DNA of 64,000 bases from assembly GCA_964472525.1 (NCBI GenBank), contig CAYYLL010000006.1, positions 68,200 through 132,199 on the forward strand. The letters are read 5' to 3'. Under the pieces are notes generated by a model, which had not been told where the DNA came from, did not search any database, and saw nothing but the letters and a program-made list of their open reading frames with translations. This DNA is from SZUA-37 sp964472525. Its GTDB lineage: Bacteria > Pseudomonadota > Gammaproteobacteria > UBA6429 > Thiohalophilaceae. The position numbers and the translations under genes are program-made. Of the stretch, positions 35,645 to 44,237 are shown piece by piece; position 1 is the first letter of the stretch, and the number at the start of each line of letters is the position of its first letter.

Positions 35645-38230
35645 TTAGAGTAATTTTTTAAGCAGTTCGAGCTGTTTCAGGGCTTCCATAGGGGTTGTTT
35701 GATTTATATCAATGTTTTTAAGTGCCTGTTGTAACGGGATTTCTTTTTCTTCGGGGGCAGGGTTGGTTGCTAATGAGGTGGATGGTTGTTCTTCCATCAA
35801 CGAGGACAGTGTTTGTTTGGCTAGCTGGATAACCGAAGGGGGAAGCCCCGCCAGGGCGGCAACCTGAATACCATAACTTTTATCCGTCGGGCCAGATTTG
35901 ACCTGATGCAAAAAAACAAGACTATCGCCATGCTCGACGGCATCAAGGTGTACATTCACGCTGCCATCTAACATATTTGGCAGTTCGGTTAAGTGAAAAT
36001 AATGGGTAGCGAACAAGGTTAAGGCTTTCAATTTATCGGCAAGATACCATGCGCTAGCCCATGCGAGTGACATTCCATCTTGGGTGCCGGTGCCGCGTCC
36101 CACTTCATCCATTAATACTAAACTGTTTTCAGTGGCATTGTGCAGAATATTGGCCGCTTCGGTCATCTCGACCATAAAGGTAGAGCGGCCACTGGACAAG
36201 TCGTCTGACGCACCAATACGGGTAAAGATTTGATCGGTTAGCCCCAGAGTCACTTCGGTGGCTGGCACAAAGCTGCCTATGTGGGCCATGATCACGATGA
36301 GCGCAACTTGTCGCATATAAGTTGATTTTCCACCCATATTGGGGCCGGTAATAATAAACAGGTGTTGCTGATTGTTTAGCGTAATGTCGTTTGGGGTAAA
36401 GGGGCTGCTTTGCACCTGTTCAATCACCGGATGTCGCCCTGCTTTAATATCAATACTATTTTGATCTGACTCCGTTTTTGTAAAAGTCGGCATGCAGTAG
36501 TGATTTGTTTGTGCACGCTCAGCAAAATTATTTAACACATCGAGTTCGGCTAATGCACGGGCAGTTTTTTGTAATGGCTGTAACCGAGCGTTCAATTGTT
36601 TTAAAATAGTATCGTATAATTTCTTTTCGCGTGCCAGTGCGCGCTCATTGGCACTTAACACTTTATCTTCTAGCTCTTTTAACTCAGGTGTGATGTAACG
36701 CTCGCTTGCCTTTAAGGTTTGGCGACGTTGATAATCGGCAGGCATTTTGTCTGACTGATTACGGCTCACTTCAATGTAATAACCATGCACACGGTTATAA
36801 CCTACTTTAAGTGTACTTAAACCGGTACGCTGTTTTTCGCGTGCTTCTAAATTACTTAAGAAGTCACTCGCGTTATCCTGCAAACTTTTTAATTCATCCA
36901 GTTCAGCGTCATAACCTTTGGCTATAAAATTTCCATCGCGAATGACAACCGGTGGGTTTTCAACAATGGCAGCATTAAGTAAGTTTAATGTTTCAGGGTG
37001 TTCACTAATTTGTTGCGCCAGTTGGCGTAATAAAGGTGCTTTTAAGTTACTTAAAGATTGTTGCAACTCGGGTAATACGAATAACGTTACGCGTAATCGA
37101 GCTAAGTCACGTGGACTGGCACTGTTTAATGCAACGCGCGTCAGTATGCGTTCGACATCGGTGACTTGTTTAAGGTTGATGTCAATTTGAGGATAACTTT
37201 GTTGTTTTATCAGCTCGTTAATCAGTTGATGACGCGCCGTTAACACTTCTTTGTTGCACAAAGGTTGATGTATCCAACGGCGGAGTAATCGGCTACCCAT
37301 GGCCGTAGCGGTGTAATCCAGAATACCGGCCAACGTATGGTTGTGCTGCCCACCTAAATGGTATTCAAGTTCCAGATTACGGCGGGTACTGGCATCAATT
37401 AAAATGTAATCGGTTTTTCTATCAATCTTAAAACGTTGGATATGCGGTAAGGCACTGCGCTGTGTGGTTTTTAGGTAGTCAATAATACAACCGGCTGCAA
37501 TGGTGGCAAGTGGCATATCTTCGCAAGCAAAACTGGACAAATCGTTTATTGAAAATTGTTCAGTTAAGGTTTGTTCTGCATGGTTTAAATTAAATAGCCA
37601 TTCATGTTGTTGCTTAAAACTGATGGGGTAATTTTGTTGCAGTGCCTGTTGTAAATGAAGAGGGTCGGTTTCATTTAGTAATATTTCAGCCGGGTGCAAG
37701 CGAGCGAGTTCACTTTTTAAATTATCTAAACTGGTTACCTGACAAACATTAAAATGGCCGCTACTGAGTTCTAAACTGGCGATACCAAAGTGCGGGATAT
37801 TATTTTTAGGTTGTTCAACATGCACAGCACAGAGCAAGTTAATTTGTTTTTCATCGAGCAACGCATCTTCGGTGAGGGTGCCAGGAGTCACAATGCGTAC
37901 GACCTCACGCGCCACCGGGCCTTTGCTTGTTTTAGGGTCGCCTATTTGTTCACAAATGGCAATGGATTGCCCTTGCTTAACCAGTTTAGCCAGATAGTTA
38001 TCGGCAGCATGGTAAGGTACGCCAGCCATCGGAATAGGTTCACCGTTGGCACGACCGCGAGCGGTAAGGGTAATGTCTAAAAGATTTGCTGCTTTATGCG
38101 CGTCGTCAAAAAACAACTCGTAAAAATCACCCATGCGATAAAAAAGCAAAATATCGGGGTGCTCAGCTTTAATGCGCAAGTACTGCTGCATCATCGGGGT
38201 ATGTGTTTGTTGGTCTTTTATTTTAGCCAT
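35645..38230 (-). CDS. mutS: DNA mismatch repair protein MutS
   Basis: 861 residues, full length. The mismatch-binding N-terminus has FYRMGDFYELF (Phe-x-Glu follows close by), then connector, lever and clamp domains. The ATPase has Walker A GPNMGGKSTYMRQ, LVLMDEVGRGT (Walker B) and LFATHYFHLTEL. It recognises base mismatches and small loops and recruits MutL. It starts 25 bases after hipA ends, and fdxA follows 80 bases downstream. Confidence 0.97.
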   Translation of the reverse strand: MAKIKDQQTHTPMMQQYLRIKAEHPDILLFYRMGDFYELFFDDAHKAANLLDITLTARGRANGEPIPMAGVPYHAADNYLAKLVKQGQSIAICEQIGDPKTSKGPVAREVVRIVTPGTLTEDALLDEKQINLLCAVHVEQPKNNIPHFGIASLELSSGHFNVCQVTSLDNLKSELARLHPAEILLNETDPLHLQQALQQNYPISFKQQHEWLFNLNHAEQTLTEQFSINDLSSFACEDMPLATIAAGCIIDYLKTTQRSALPHIQRFKIDRKTDYILIDASTRRNLELEYHLGGQHNHTLAGILDYTATAMGSRLLRRWIHQPLCNKEVLTARHQLINELIKQQSYPQIDINLKQVTDVERILTRVALNSASPRDLARLRVTLFVLPELQQSLSNLKAPLLRQLAQQISEHPETLNLLNAAIVENPPVVIRDGNFIAKGYDAELDELKSLQDNASDFLSNLEAREKQRTGLSTLKVGYNRVHGYYIEVSRNQSDKMPADYQRRQTLKASERYITPELKELEDKVLSANERALAREKKLYDTILKQLNARLQPLQKTARALAELDVLNNFAERAQTNHYCMPTFTKTESDQNSIDIKAGRHPVIEQVQSSPFTPNDITLNNQQHLFIITGPNMGGKSTYMRQVALIVIMAHIGSFVPATEVTLGLTDQIFTRIGASDDLSSGRSTFMVEMTEAANILHNATENSLVLMDEVGRGTGTQDGMSLAWASAWYLADKLKALTLFATHYFHLTELPNMLDGSVNVHLDAVEHGDSLVFLHQVKSGPTDKSYGIQVAALAGLPPSVIQLAKQTLSSLMEEQPSTSLATNPAPEEKEIPLQQALKNIDINQTTPMEALKQLELLKKLL

Positions 38231-38255
38231 TGGTTGTTAGTATACTGTATTTATA

Positions 38256-39575
38256 TTAGGCGACAATTTTTATTCGAAAATCAGCCTGTAGCTTAAGCCA
38301 ATGGGCTTTTAGCTTTGCTTTATGGTCTTCATCCATGGGTAAATCTTTTAATGCATCAGGCCACAATGAGCGTGCTTTTTCCATCGTGTCATCAATATGT
38401 GGTTTGATTGCGCGCCAAGGGATACCTGACTTATCAGCCCACGATTCAAAATTCTCCATTGTCACTGAATACCATTCTTTAGTTTTATCCAGATTCAAGG
38501 CGTATTTTTTTTCACCATCCATATAAACGCTAGTGGTTACTATATCGTATGCGGGTGATAATCTTGGTGTAACTTGATCTTGATAAAGAAGGCTCCAATT
38601 TTTTAAATGGGCATCGCCATTGGCAAGTAATATATTCACCAGTAATCGTCTGGCAAATTGCTGAGCATCGGCGAGTCCATCACCGGAATAGTCATAAATG
38701 ACCTTACCAACTTGTTCATAATTGGCTGATTTATATTTATCAATTGGGTACTTTACTAAGACTTGAGCAAAGTCTTCCATATGAATTCTCGTATCAGCTT
38801 TACGGTCAAAACGTTTGATGGCAAATGCCAATCTTTCGTTCGGTAGATTAATCTGTGGCAGATTATCCAGTTTATTCAATTCAATAAGTTTAATAACTGG
38901 GATATCGACACCTACCAAAGCCGCTAAGGACATTGCTGTATATTCGTTTAGAGGTACATTTTTATGTTTGGTGGATGGGGTTTTAATAATCCAGTCACCG
39001 AGTTCGTCATTTTTAGTTAAGTTGTAGCGGCCATCCTTTTCTTTCATGGAAAATTTCATTTGAATGCCTGCCAAGGAAAATTTGGTCAGGAGAAACTTAT
39101 TTTCTTGATCGTTGCCTTTGAATTTAACCGCTTTGGCTTTGACCTGATTTTGCTCAAGGGTAGCCAGCACACTTATCGGTACATCGTTGGGTTCCATTGG
39201 TGTGGCCACTAAGGCACCGGGCAAATCCTGACCGAGATAAGAGAAAATCTGAAATTCATTGTCGATATGGGTTTTTAAGCCTTGGCTGATCAATTCTCGT
39301 AATGTGCCTTCTGGGAGTAGGTTGGATAAAATAGGGTGTAGTCGTTGATTTTTAGTCCATGGCTCTGACATGAGTTTTTCTGAATTAGGAAATTTTGGGT
39401 GTGTAATCAGGCTGAATGTCGGGTGTGCAGGATCATCTTTAAATTCATCTGCAAAGCTCAGAACATTGCGTCCGTTTTGAAAACCGGCCAAATATCCCAC
39501 TAGCTTGTTATGCAGTGACAATTTAAGAATAATCACTTCGTTTATTTGTTGCTTTGATAGATTTAGAGGGTTCAT
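38256..39575 (-). CDS. hipA: HipA-type serine/threonine kinase toxin
   Basis: 439 residues from the ATG at 39575, chosen because it overlaps the hipB stop as ATGA; a longer frame to 39617 would run back into hipB. N-terminal HipA_N subdomain (LSLHNKLVGYLAGF), FSLAGIQMKFSM, AIKRFDR, and the kinase core NILLANGDAHLKNW followed by LSPAYDIVTT, with catalytic Asp and metal-binding Asp intact. HipA kinases typically phosphorylate a tRNA synthetase and cause growth arrest and tolerance; the substrate here is not predictable. It is the toxin of a type II pair and appears functional. Confidence 0.9.
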   Translation of the reverse strand: MNPLNLSKQQINEVIILKLSLHNKLVGYLAGFQNGRNVLSFADEFKDDPAHPTFSLITHPKFPNSEKLMSEPWTKNQRLHPILSNLLPEGTLRELISQGLKTHIDNEFQIFSYLGQDLPGALVATPMEPNDVPISVLATLEQNQVKAKAVKFKGNDQENKFLLTKFSLAGIQMKFSMKEKDGRYNLTKNDELGDWIIKTPSTKHKNVPLNEYTAMSLAALVGVDIPVIKLIELNKLDNLPQINLPNERLAFAIKRFDRKADTRIHMEDFAQVLVKYPIDKYKSANYEQVGKVIYDYSGDGLADAQQFARRLLVNILLANGDAHLKNWSLLYQDQVTPRLSPAYDIVTTSVYMDGEKKYALNLDKTKEWYSVTMENFESWADKSGIPWRAIKPHIDDTMEKARSLWPDALKDLPMDEDHKAKLKAHWLKLQADFRIKIVA

Positions 39576-39934
39576 TCTTCGTCCTCTAGCAAATTTATGT
39601 CGAGTATATCTTTCCAAGGATCATTTGCGAGTGCGTTTTCCTCGCTGGATTTATTATCTTTGGGTTTGTCATCTTTGTTTTCTAACGATGACGGTGAAAA
39701 CTCGTCACTCTTTAGAATAGCTTCTACCATGCTCAGCTTTTCTGTAGGGATCAGCATCAACTCGCTGTTGAGTCCTTTGGCAATGAGTTCAAGGGTCTTT
39801 AATCTAGGATTTCCCTTGGATTCTAATTGCTGGTACTGCTGACGCGATACGCCAATACGCAGCATCATGTCCTTTTGTTTAAGACCTAGGGCTAGCCTGC
39901 GTTCTTTAAGTTGTTGAAGTAAAGATTTAATCAT
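39572..39934 (-). CDS. hipB: HipB-type XRE antitoxin
   Basis: 120 residues from the ATG at 39934 (MIKSLLQQLKERR); a GTG at 39943 would add three residues. XRE helix-turn-helix at about 5-60 (LGLKQKDMMLRIGVSRQQY, LKTLELIAKGL), then a Ser/Lys/Asp-rich acidic tail ending DINLLEDEE. It would bind and neutralise HipA and repress the operon. The tail is longer than in E. coli HipB (88 residues) and may be the protease-sensitive part. Confidence 0.86.
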   Translation of the reverse strand: MIKSLLQQLKERRLALGLKQKDMMLRIGVSRQQYQQLESKGNPRLKTLELIAKGLNSELMLIPTEKLSMVEAILKSDEFSPSSLENKDDKPKDNKSSEENALANDPWKDILDINLLEDEE

Positions 39935-39992
39935 AGGAAACACATATATTGCTTTATCAACATAAGAAACATATTAGTTACCTTTTATTATA
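39932..39992 (-). promoter_or_regulatory. hipBA promoter with two operator-like repeats
   Basis: On the minus strand a perfect -10 box TATAAT (39987-39992) is followed by two similar direct copies, ATATGTTTCTTATG (39961-39974) and ATATGTGTTTCCTATG (39932-39947), 13 bases apart. The second copy covers the hipB start. Placement between -10 and start codon fits autorepression by HipB. No clear -35 box is visible. Confidence 0.5.
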
Positions 39993-40104
39993 AAAACAAC
40001 AAATAAATGGTTTTTTACGTCTAGTAAATACTTGGAAGTCCAGTTGTTGCTTGTCGCTTTTTCCCTTATTCTTTAAATAATCTCCCTTTATAATGAGTGG
40101 AATA

Positions 40105-40179
40105 ATGACTGATGAAATCCTGACCCTGAAAGAGGTTACCCTATATTTAAAGTTAGCTGAAAAGAGAACTTATTTTTAA
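40105..40179 (+). pseudogene. Truncated excisionase-family HTH gene fragment
   Basis: A 24-codon frame reading MTDEILTLKEVTLYLKLAEK then RTYF and stop. It matches the N-terminal helix-turn-helix of the small excisionase/MerR-like proteins often found near mobile regions and restriction loci (ILTLKEVAxYLKxxEKT). It breaks off in the recognition helix. It ends 3 bases before the histidine kinase gene and may mark an old integration point. Confidence 0.55.
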
Positions 40180-40182
40180 GCC

Positions 40183-42387
40183 ATGTCTGAATCTGCGAAA
40201 GGACATCTGGAACAGCGATTAGGTTCGCTAGTTGGCTATGGCCATTCTCCTATCAATGTATTGATCCTTGCCGGGTTGTTTGGTGCAATTCTGATTGGGA
40301 TTTCACTCTTTTATAGTCTTCACCAACCTTGGCTAGGACTTTCTTTTATGGAAAGTGATGTTAAGGGGTTAACAATTGCTGATGTAGATCCGGATGGGCC
40401 ATCGGCAACGATTATCGCTTCTGGTGATACCTTGCAGTTAATCAGGGGGGTAAGAACCCCATGGATGTCGCTTGACAAAGAACTGCTGATAGAGGATCCG
40501 GACATGTTGTCCTCGTTTTCAGAGTGGAGAAAGTTGCAGAACCGTGAGCAGCTCTTGTATCAGGCAATGCGATCTCCCGTTGCTTATATAAAACTTGATG
40601 ATGGGCGTGAGGTTCGGGTGCAGCCTGACAGGATGCGTCCTTTGTTTAGCCTTTCATTTAGCTATTTAGCGCTTAACCTAGCGGCACTTTTTGCTCTGAT
40701 GGTGGGAGCGGGCATTTATTCTATGCAGATGACTTCTTTACCGGCAAGGCTTCTATTTGTTTCTGGTATCGGTTTTGCTATTGCCGCATCCAGTGCTGCT
40801 GTCTATACCTCTCGTGAACTGGCTATTAATCCAGAGCAATTTTATTTCTTTACAGCATTAAACCACTTCGGTATTTTTATTTATGCAGCTAGCGGGCTAG
40901 GACTACTCTGGCATTATCCTCGTTCGCTAAAGACTTGGCCAATGACGCGTATTCTGGCAATCTTTGTGGCGTTTATCTGGGTGAATGAGTTGGGGGAATG
41001 GCTAGAATGGCCAGTTCACAGTTATTATTTTCCGGTTGCCATTTTATTTATATTCGCTGCGGGCTTTGGCATAACGCAATGGCTTCAGTCATATGATAAG
41101 CCTGTTGATCACGCCGCCCTAAAGTGGGTACTGATCTCTGTATTTTTTAGCATTACCTCCATCATGGTGTTGTACTTTATTCCGGGGATGCTAGCCCATC
41201 GTTCCCTTTTGCCGATAACTTGGAGTTTTGGAGCGGCTCTCATCATGTATATTGGTTTTGTATTTGGCGTGATTCGTTATCGGTTATTTGATATAGAACG
41301 TTGGTGGTTGAATATTTGGCTGTGGTTTGTTGCCGGTCTTGCTGTTATTGCAATGGACGCCATTATTGGACTGCTATTGCCTCAGATTGGTCCCTATACC
41401 CTGCCATTGGCCATTCTGTTTACAGGATGGGGTTATTTCCCAGCCCGGCAGTGGATTTGGCGGCGTTTGTTCGCCAACACACACCGCGATATTGGACAAT
41501 TTTTGCCTGCTCTGGTTTTGAGTATGATAAAGCGGGAAGCCGATGATTCGGAAAAATGGTGGGGGGATGTTTTGCAAGAAACCTTTAACCCGATGCATCT
41601 GTCGCGAGTAGCTGCATTGGACGATGTGAGGTTGCAGGATTATGGTGGAAAAATGCTCGTGCCATCCATGCATGGTCAGGATGCCTTTGAACTGCGTTAT
41701 GCCGAAAAAGGCCGTCGCCTGTTCCTGCCAGAAGATGTCAAAATTGTCAGATCGCTGATGGAGATTGTACGCCGGACGGAGCAGCAACTCGATTCCTATG
41801 CACGTGGTATGAATGAGGAACGGCGGCGCATTATGCGTGACTTGCATGACGAGGTTGGTGGACAATTATTGACACTGGTGCATCAATCAGGAAACGAGAA
41901 AGAGGTCAATCTGGCCAGCTCCGCACTTTCTGCACTTCGTGAAGTCATTTACAGTATGGACGAAAAGGAGCCGGTGGATTACGAAATGGCTTTTTCTCGT
42001 TGGCGTATTCTGGCCAGAGAACGATGTGAATCGGCTGGTATCGAATTGCAGTGGCCGGTTAAAGATGACCTCCAACATGGCCTGTTTACGAATCGACAAT
42101 ATTACAATATCAATCTGGCCTTTAAGGAATCGTTAACCAATGCCCTGAAACATGCAGAAACATCTGAAATTTCTGTCTTGATGGACATAGGCGACGGTCA
42201 TTTTCGAGCAGAAATTCAAAATAATCTTGGTAAACCGATCTCTGGTACGTTACAAACCGGCAAGGGTTTACACAATATGCAATTAAGGGTTCAGGAGATT
42301 GGAGGCCAATTTGATTATCAAATCAATAAAGAGTCCTTTATAGTTAACTTTCTTGTGCCTCTTGATGAAGCCAAAGGAGGGAAATAA
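40183..42387 (+). CDS. Membrane histidine kinase with PDZ-like sensor domain (NarL-type partner)
   Basis: 734 residues. One membrane segment (about 25-45), a PDZ-like periplasmic domain (about 50-150, with GLTIADVDPDGPSATI and DGREVRVQPD), then about eight further membrane segments (160-420). The cytoplasmic kinase core has HisKA_3 motif RRRIMRDLHDEVGGQ (phospho-acceptor His555), N-box FKESLTNALKHAE and GKGLHNMQLRVQEIGG as the G-box. This kinase type pairs with LuxR/NarL regulators, and such a regulator follows 6 bases downstream. The PDZ domain suggests sensing of exported or misprocessed peptides or C-termini. It heads the secreted-protein cluster. Confidence 0.85.
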   Translation: MSESAKGHLEQRLGSLVGYGHSPINVLILAGLFGAILIGISLFYSLHQPWLGLSFMESDVKGLTIADVDPDGPSATIIASGDTLQLIRGVRTPWMSLDKELLIEDPDMLSSFSEWRKLQNREQLLYQAMRSPVAYIKLDDGREVRVQPDRMRPLFSLSFSYLALNLAALFALMVGAGIYSMQMTSLPARLLFVSGIGFAIAASSAAVYTSRELAINPEQFYFFTALNHFGIFIYAASGLGLLWHYPRSLKTWPMTRILAIFVAFIWVNELGEWLEWPVHSYYFPVAILFIFAAGFGITQWLQSYDKPVDHAALKWVLISVFFSITSIMVLYFIPGMLAHRSLLPITWSFGAALIMYIGFVFGVIRYRLFDIERWWLNIWLWFVAGLAVIAMDAIIGLLLPQIGPYTLPLAILFTGWGYFPARQWIWRRLFANTHRDIGQFLPALVLSMIKREADDSEKWWGDVLQETFNPMHLSRVAALDDVRLQDYGGKMLVPSMHGQDAFELRYAEKGRRLFLPEDVKIVRSLMEIVRRTEQQLDSYARGMNEERRRIMRDLHDEVGGQLLTLVHQSGNEKEVNLASSALSALREVIYSMDEKEPVDYEMAFSRWRILARERCESAGIELQWPVKDDLQHGLFTNRQYYNINLAFKESLTNALKHAETSEISVLMDIGDGHFRAEIQNNLGKPISGTLQTGKGLHNMQLRVQEIGGQFDYQINKESFIVNFLVPLDEAKGGK

Positions 42388-42393
42388 CCTATT

Positions 42394-43038
42394 ATGCAAT
42401 CGATTTTAATTGTTGAAGATCATAAAGATACTCGAGAATGGTGGATGAAAAACATTTTCAGTGCCTTTCCAGATGCTATTCCAGAGAGTGCTGTTACGCT
42501 CAGTGAAGCCCGTGAAAAGTGTGCTTCCAAACATTTTTCATTGGCACTTGTGGATATCAATCTGCCCGATGGAAGTGGTCTGGATCTGGTTGAGGAACTG
42601 GTTTTGCAGCACCCGGAAACCTACATTGTGATGTCGACGATTTTTGATGATGACCATCATGTCTTTTCGGCCCTCAGGGCAGGGGCCAACGGTTATTTGA
42701 TCAAGGATCAATCAAGGGACAGCCAGATTGAGATGCTCAAAGATATTGTTAATGGCCAACCACCCATTTCCCCCGGGGTGGCGCGGCGTATTCTGCGCTA
42801 CTTTACCGAACAGAAGGTGGAACAAAAGCCGGCAGCGCAGCAGTTGACTGGGCGTGAGCAGGAAGTACTCAGGCTAATCGCCAAGGGCTATAGCCGACCG
42901 GAGGTGGCCGATCTTATGGGGCTGACCTCAAATACGGTTTCGAGTTATACCAAGGTCATCTACCAAAAACTTAATGTGTCTCGCCGAGCCGAGGCAGTGA
43001 TTGAAGCGATCAGGTTAGGCCTGATTTCAGGAGAATAA
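42394..43038 (+). CDS. NarL/LuxR-family response regulator
   Basis: 214 residues: a receiver domain (1-120) with ILIVEDH, phospho-acceptor Asp54 in VDINLPDG, and the conserved Lys in YLIKDQ; a LuxR-type DNA-binding domain (about 145-205, LTGREQEVLRLIAKGYSRPEV, NTVSSYTKVIYQKLNV). It is surely the partner of the upstream kinase. Since the cluster downstream carries a recurring GC-rich near-palindrome upstream of or within several genes, it is a good candidate to be that operator's binder; this is inference. Confidence 0.92.
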   Translation: MQSILIVEDHKDTREWWMKNIFSAFPDAIPESAVTLSEAREKCASKHFSLALVDINLPDGSGLDLVEELVLQHPETYIVMSTIFDDDHHVFSALRAGANGYLIKDQSRDSQIEMLKDIVNGQPPISPGVARRILRYFTEQKVEQKPAAQQLTGREQEVLRLIAKGYSRPEVADLMGLTSNTVSSYTKVIYQKLNVSRRAEAVIEAIRLGLISGE

Positions 43039-43039
43039 A

Positions 43040-43519
43040 ATGATAAGAGTCAATGTGGGGTCCCCGATCGGGGGGTTGATAATAACGAAGCTAGCGGCTA
43101 ATTTTACCAGTATGAAGAACGGCGGCAGAAGAACAAACAAGTGGCGCAAAATGATTCTTTGGAATCTGGTCATTGGTGTCGTTGTGAGCTTTCCTGTTGT
43201 TGTCATGGCTGCACAACCGGTTTGGCGCGGTACAACGCCCGTGTCGGTGAATGGGAATGCAAAAGGTCACCTTTCTTTTCAGTGCCCTAGGGCATTTTTG
43301 GGGATCAAAGGCAATATGCTTCCCACTCATTGGCAGGCGGATGATCGTGGTCGTGGATTGCAGCTTGGTTATGCTTCAATAAATGGTGCTTACATGATAT
43401 GCACCTATCGTTCCCCGAAGAATCGCAAGCAACGATTTGGACCGGTTCGACGCCTGATACCAAGGGGTTATCGTTGTATATCAGATGGGATCAGCTCTTT
43501 CCGATGTCAAAAACAGTAA
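43040..43519 (+). CDS. Small exported protein of unknown function
   Basis: 159 residues if started at 43040, where AGGAGA sits 7 bases upstream and the regulator stop is only 2 bases away; later starts at 43112 or 43151 would give a more normal signal peptide but lack ribosome sites. One hydrophobic segment (about 40-58, ending VVVMAA) precedes an exported part with two Cys-bearing stretches (FQCPRAFLGIKG, YMICTYRSP) and the end YRCISDGISSFRCQKQ, so four cysteines could form two disulphides. The product is basic. The repeated motif (43057-43080) lies inside the extended N-terminus. No family recognised. Confidence 0.6.
   Translation: MIRVNVGSPIGGLIITKLAANFTSMKNGGRRTNKWRKMILWNLVIGVVVSFPVVVMAAQPVWRGTTPVSVNGNAKGHLSFQCPRAFLGIKGNMLPTHWQADDRGRGLQLGYASINGAYMICTYRSPKNRKQRFGPVRRLIPRGYRCISDGISSFRCQKQ
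43057..43080 (+). repeat. GGTCCCYGATCRGGGG motif, copy 1
   Basis: GGGGTCCCCGATCGGGGGG followed by TTG. The centre CCCCGATCGGGG is a perfect 12-bp palindrome. Similar copies lie at 47302-47334 and 50446-50473, each close to a gene start of the secreted-protein cluster. Confidence 0.6.
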
Positions 43520-43546
43520 ATCAGATAAATATTTGGGAGAATAGAA

Positions 43547-44209
43547 ATGATTAAAAGTATTAGTATGAAATGGGTTTGGATGATTGGGGCTATTTTGATA
43601 TTGCTTCCAACTTATGCAGCGGCGGGTTCAAAGCCAATGGTGACTATTTATAAGGTGAAAAGTACGGTGCGAGAGGTGTCTTCGGCCTCGGCCACCGACA
43701 TGTTTATCACCGCCTTAGTCAAATCTCACCGTTTTACTGTTTTGGAACGTCAACGTTTGAATGAAAGTGTCTATCTGGAAAAGCAGTTAAACCAACAGGG
43801 GCAGACCACTGGAAATGTTGCCCAAAAGCGTTTAACAGGTGCTAAATACATCTTTGTTGCTACTATTACTGAGGCTAATTCTGACGCAAACAAAAAAGGG
43901 TTAGCGGGTAGCTTTGGTGGTTTGGGAGTGGAAAGCAGTAAAAAAGAGGGTGAGATAGGGATGGATGTCCGTATTCTTGATGCCAGTAATGGTGCCATTC
44001 TTGATGCAATTAGTGTACGCAAAAAGGTAACGCAAGGTGGTGTGTCTGTTTCTGGAGTTGGTTCATTTTTGAGTTCCATGGCAGGTATTAATACCCATGG
44101 TGCTGATGTTAGCCTATCGAAAAACAGTAATGAGGGCATTGATAAGGCCTTGCGTGCCCTGATTGATCAGGCGGTGTCTAAATTAGCTAAACGCTATGGT
44201 AAAAACTAA
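43547..44209 (+). CDS. CsgG/FlgT-like exported protein without lipobox
   Basis: 220 residues: signal peptide (about 1-27, ending YAAAG), then the CsgG-type fold start KPMVTIYKVKSTV, FITALVKSHRFTVLERQRLNE, KRLTGAKYIFVATITEA and DVRILDASNGAILDAI. CsgG proteins form outer-membrane channels for curli-like subunits and are lipoproteins; relatives without the anchor are periplasmic. No cysteine follows the signal peptide here, so a lipid anchor is excluded. A clear GGGAGA site precedes the ATG. It may take part in secretion or assembly of cluster products. Confidence 0.75.
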   Translation: MIKSISMKWVWMIGAILILLPTYAAAGSKPMVTIYKVKSTVREVSSASATDMFITALVKSHRFTVLERQRLNESVYLEKQLNQQGQTTGNVAQKRLTGAKYIFVATITEANSDANKKGLAGSFGGLGVESSKKEGEIGMDVRILDASNGAILDAISVRKKVTQGGVSVSGVGSFLSSMAGINTHGADVSLSKNSNEGIDKALRALIDQAVSKLAKRYGKN

Positions 44210-44237
44210 AGGCTAAGGTCAAGGTCGAGTGTGCCGA

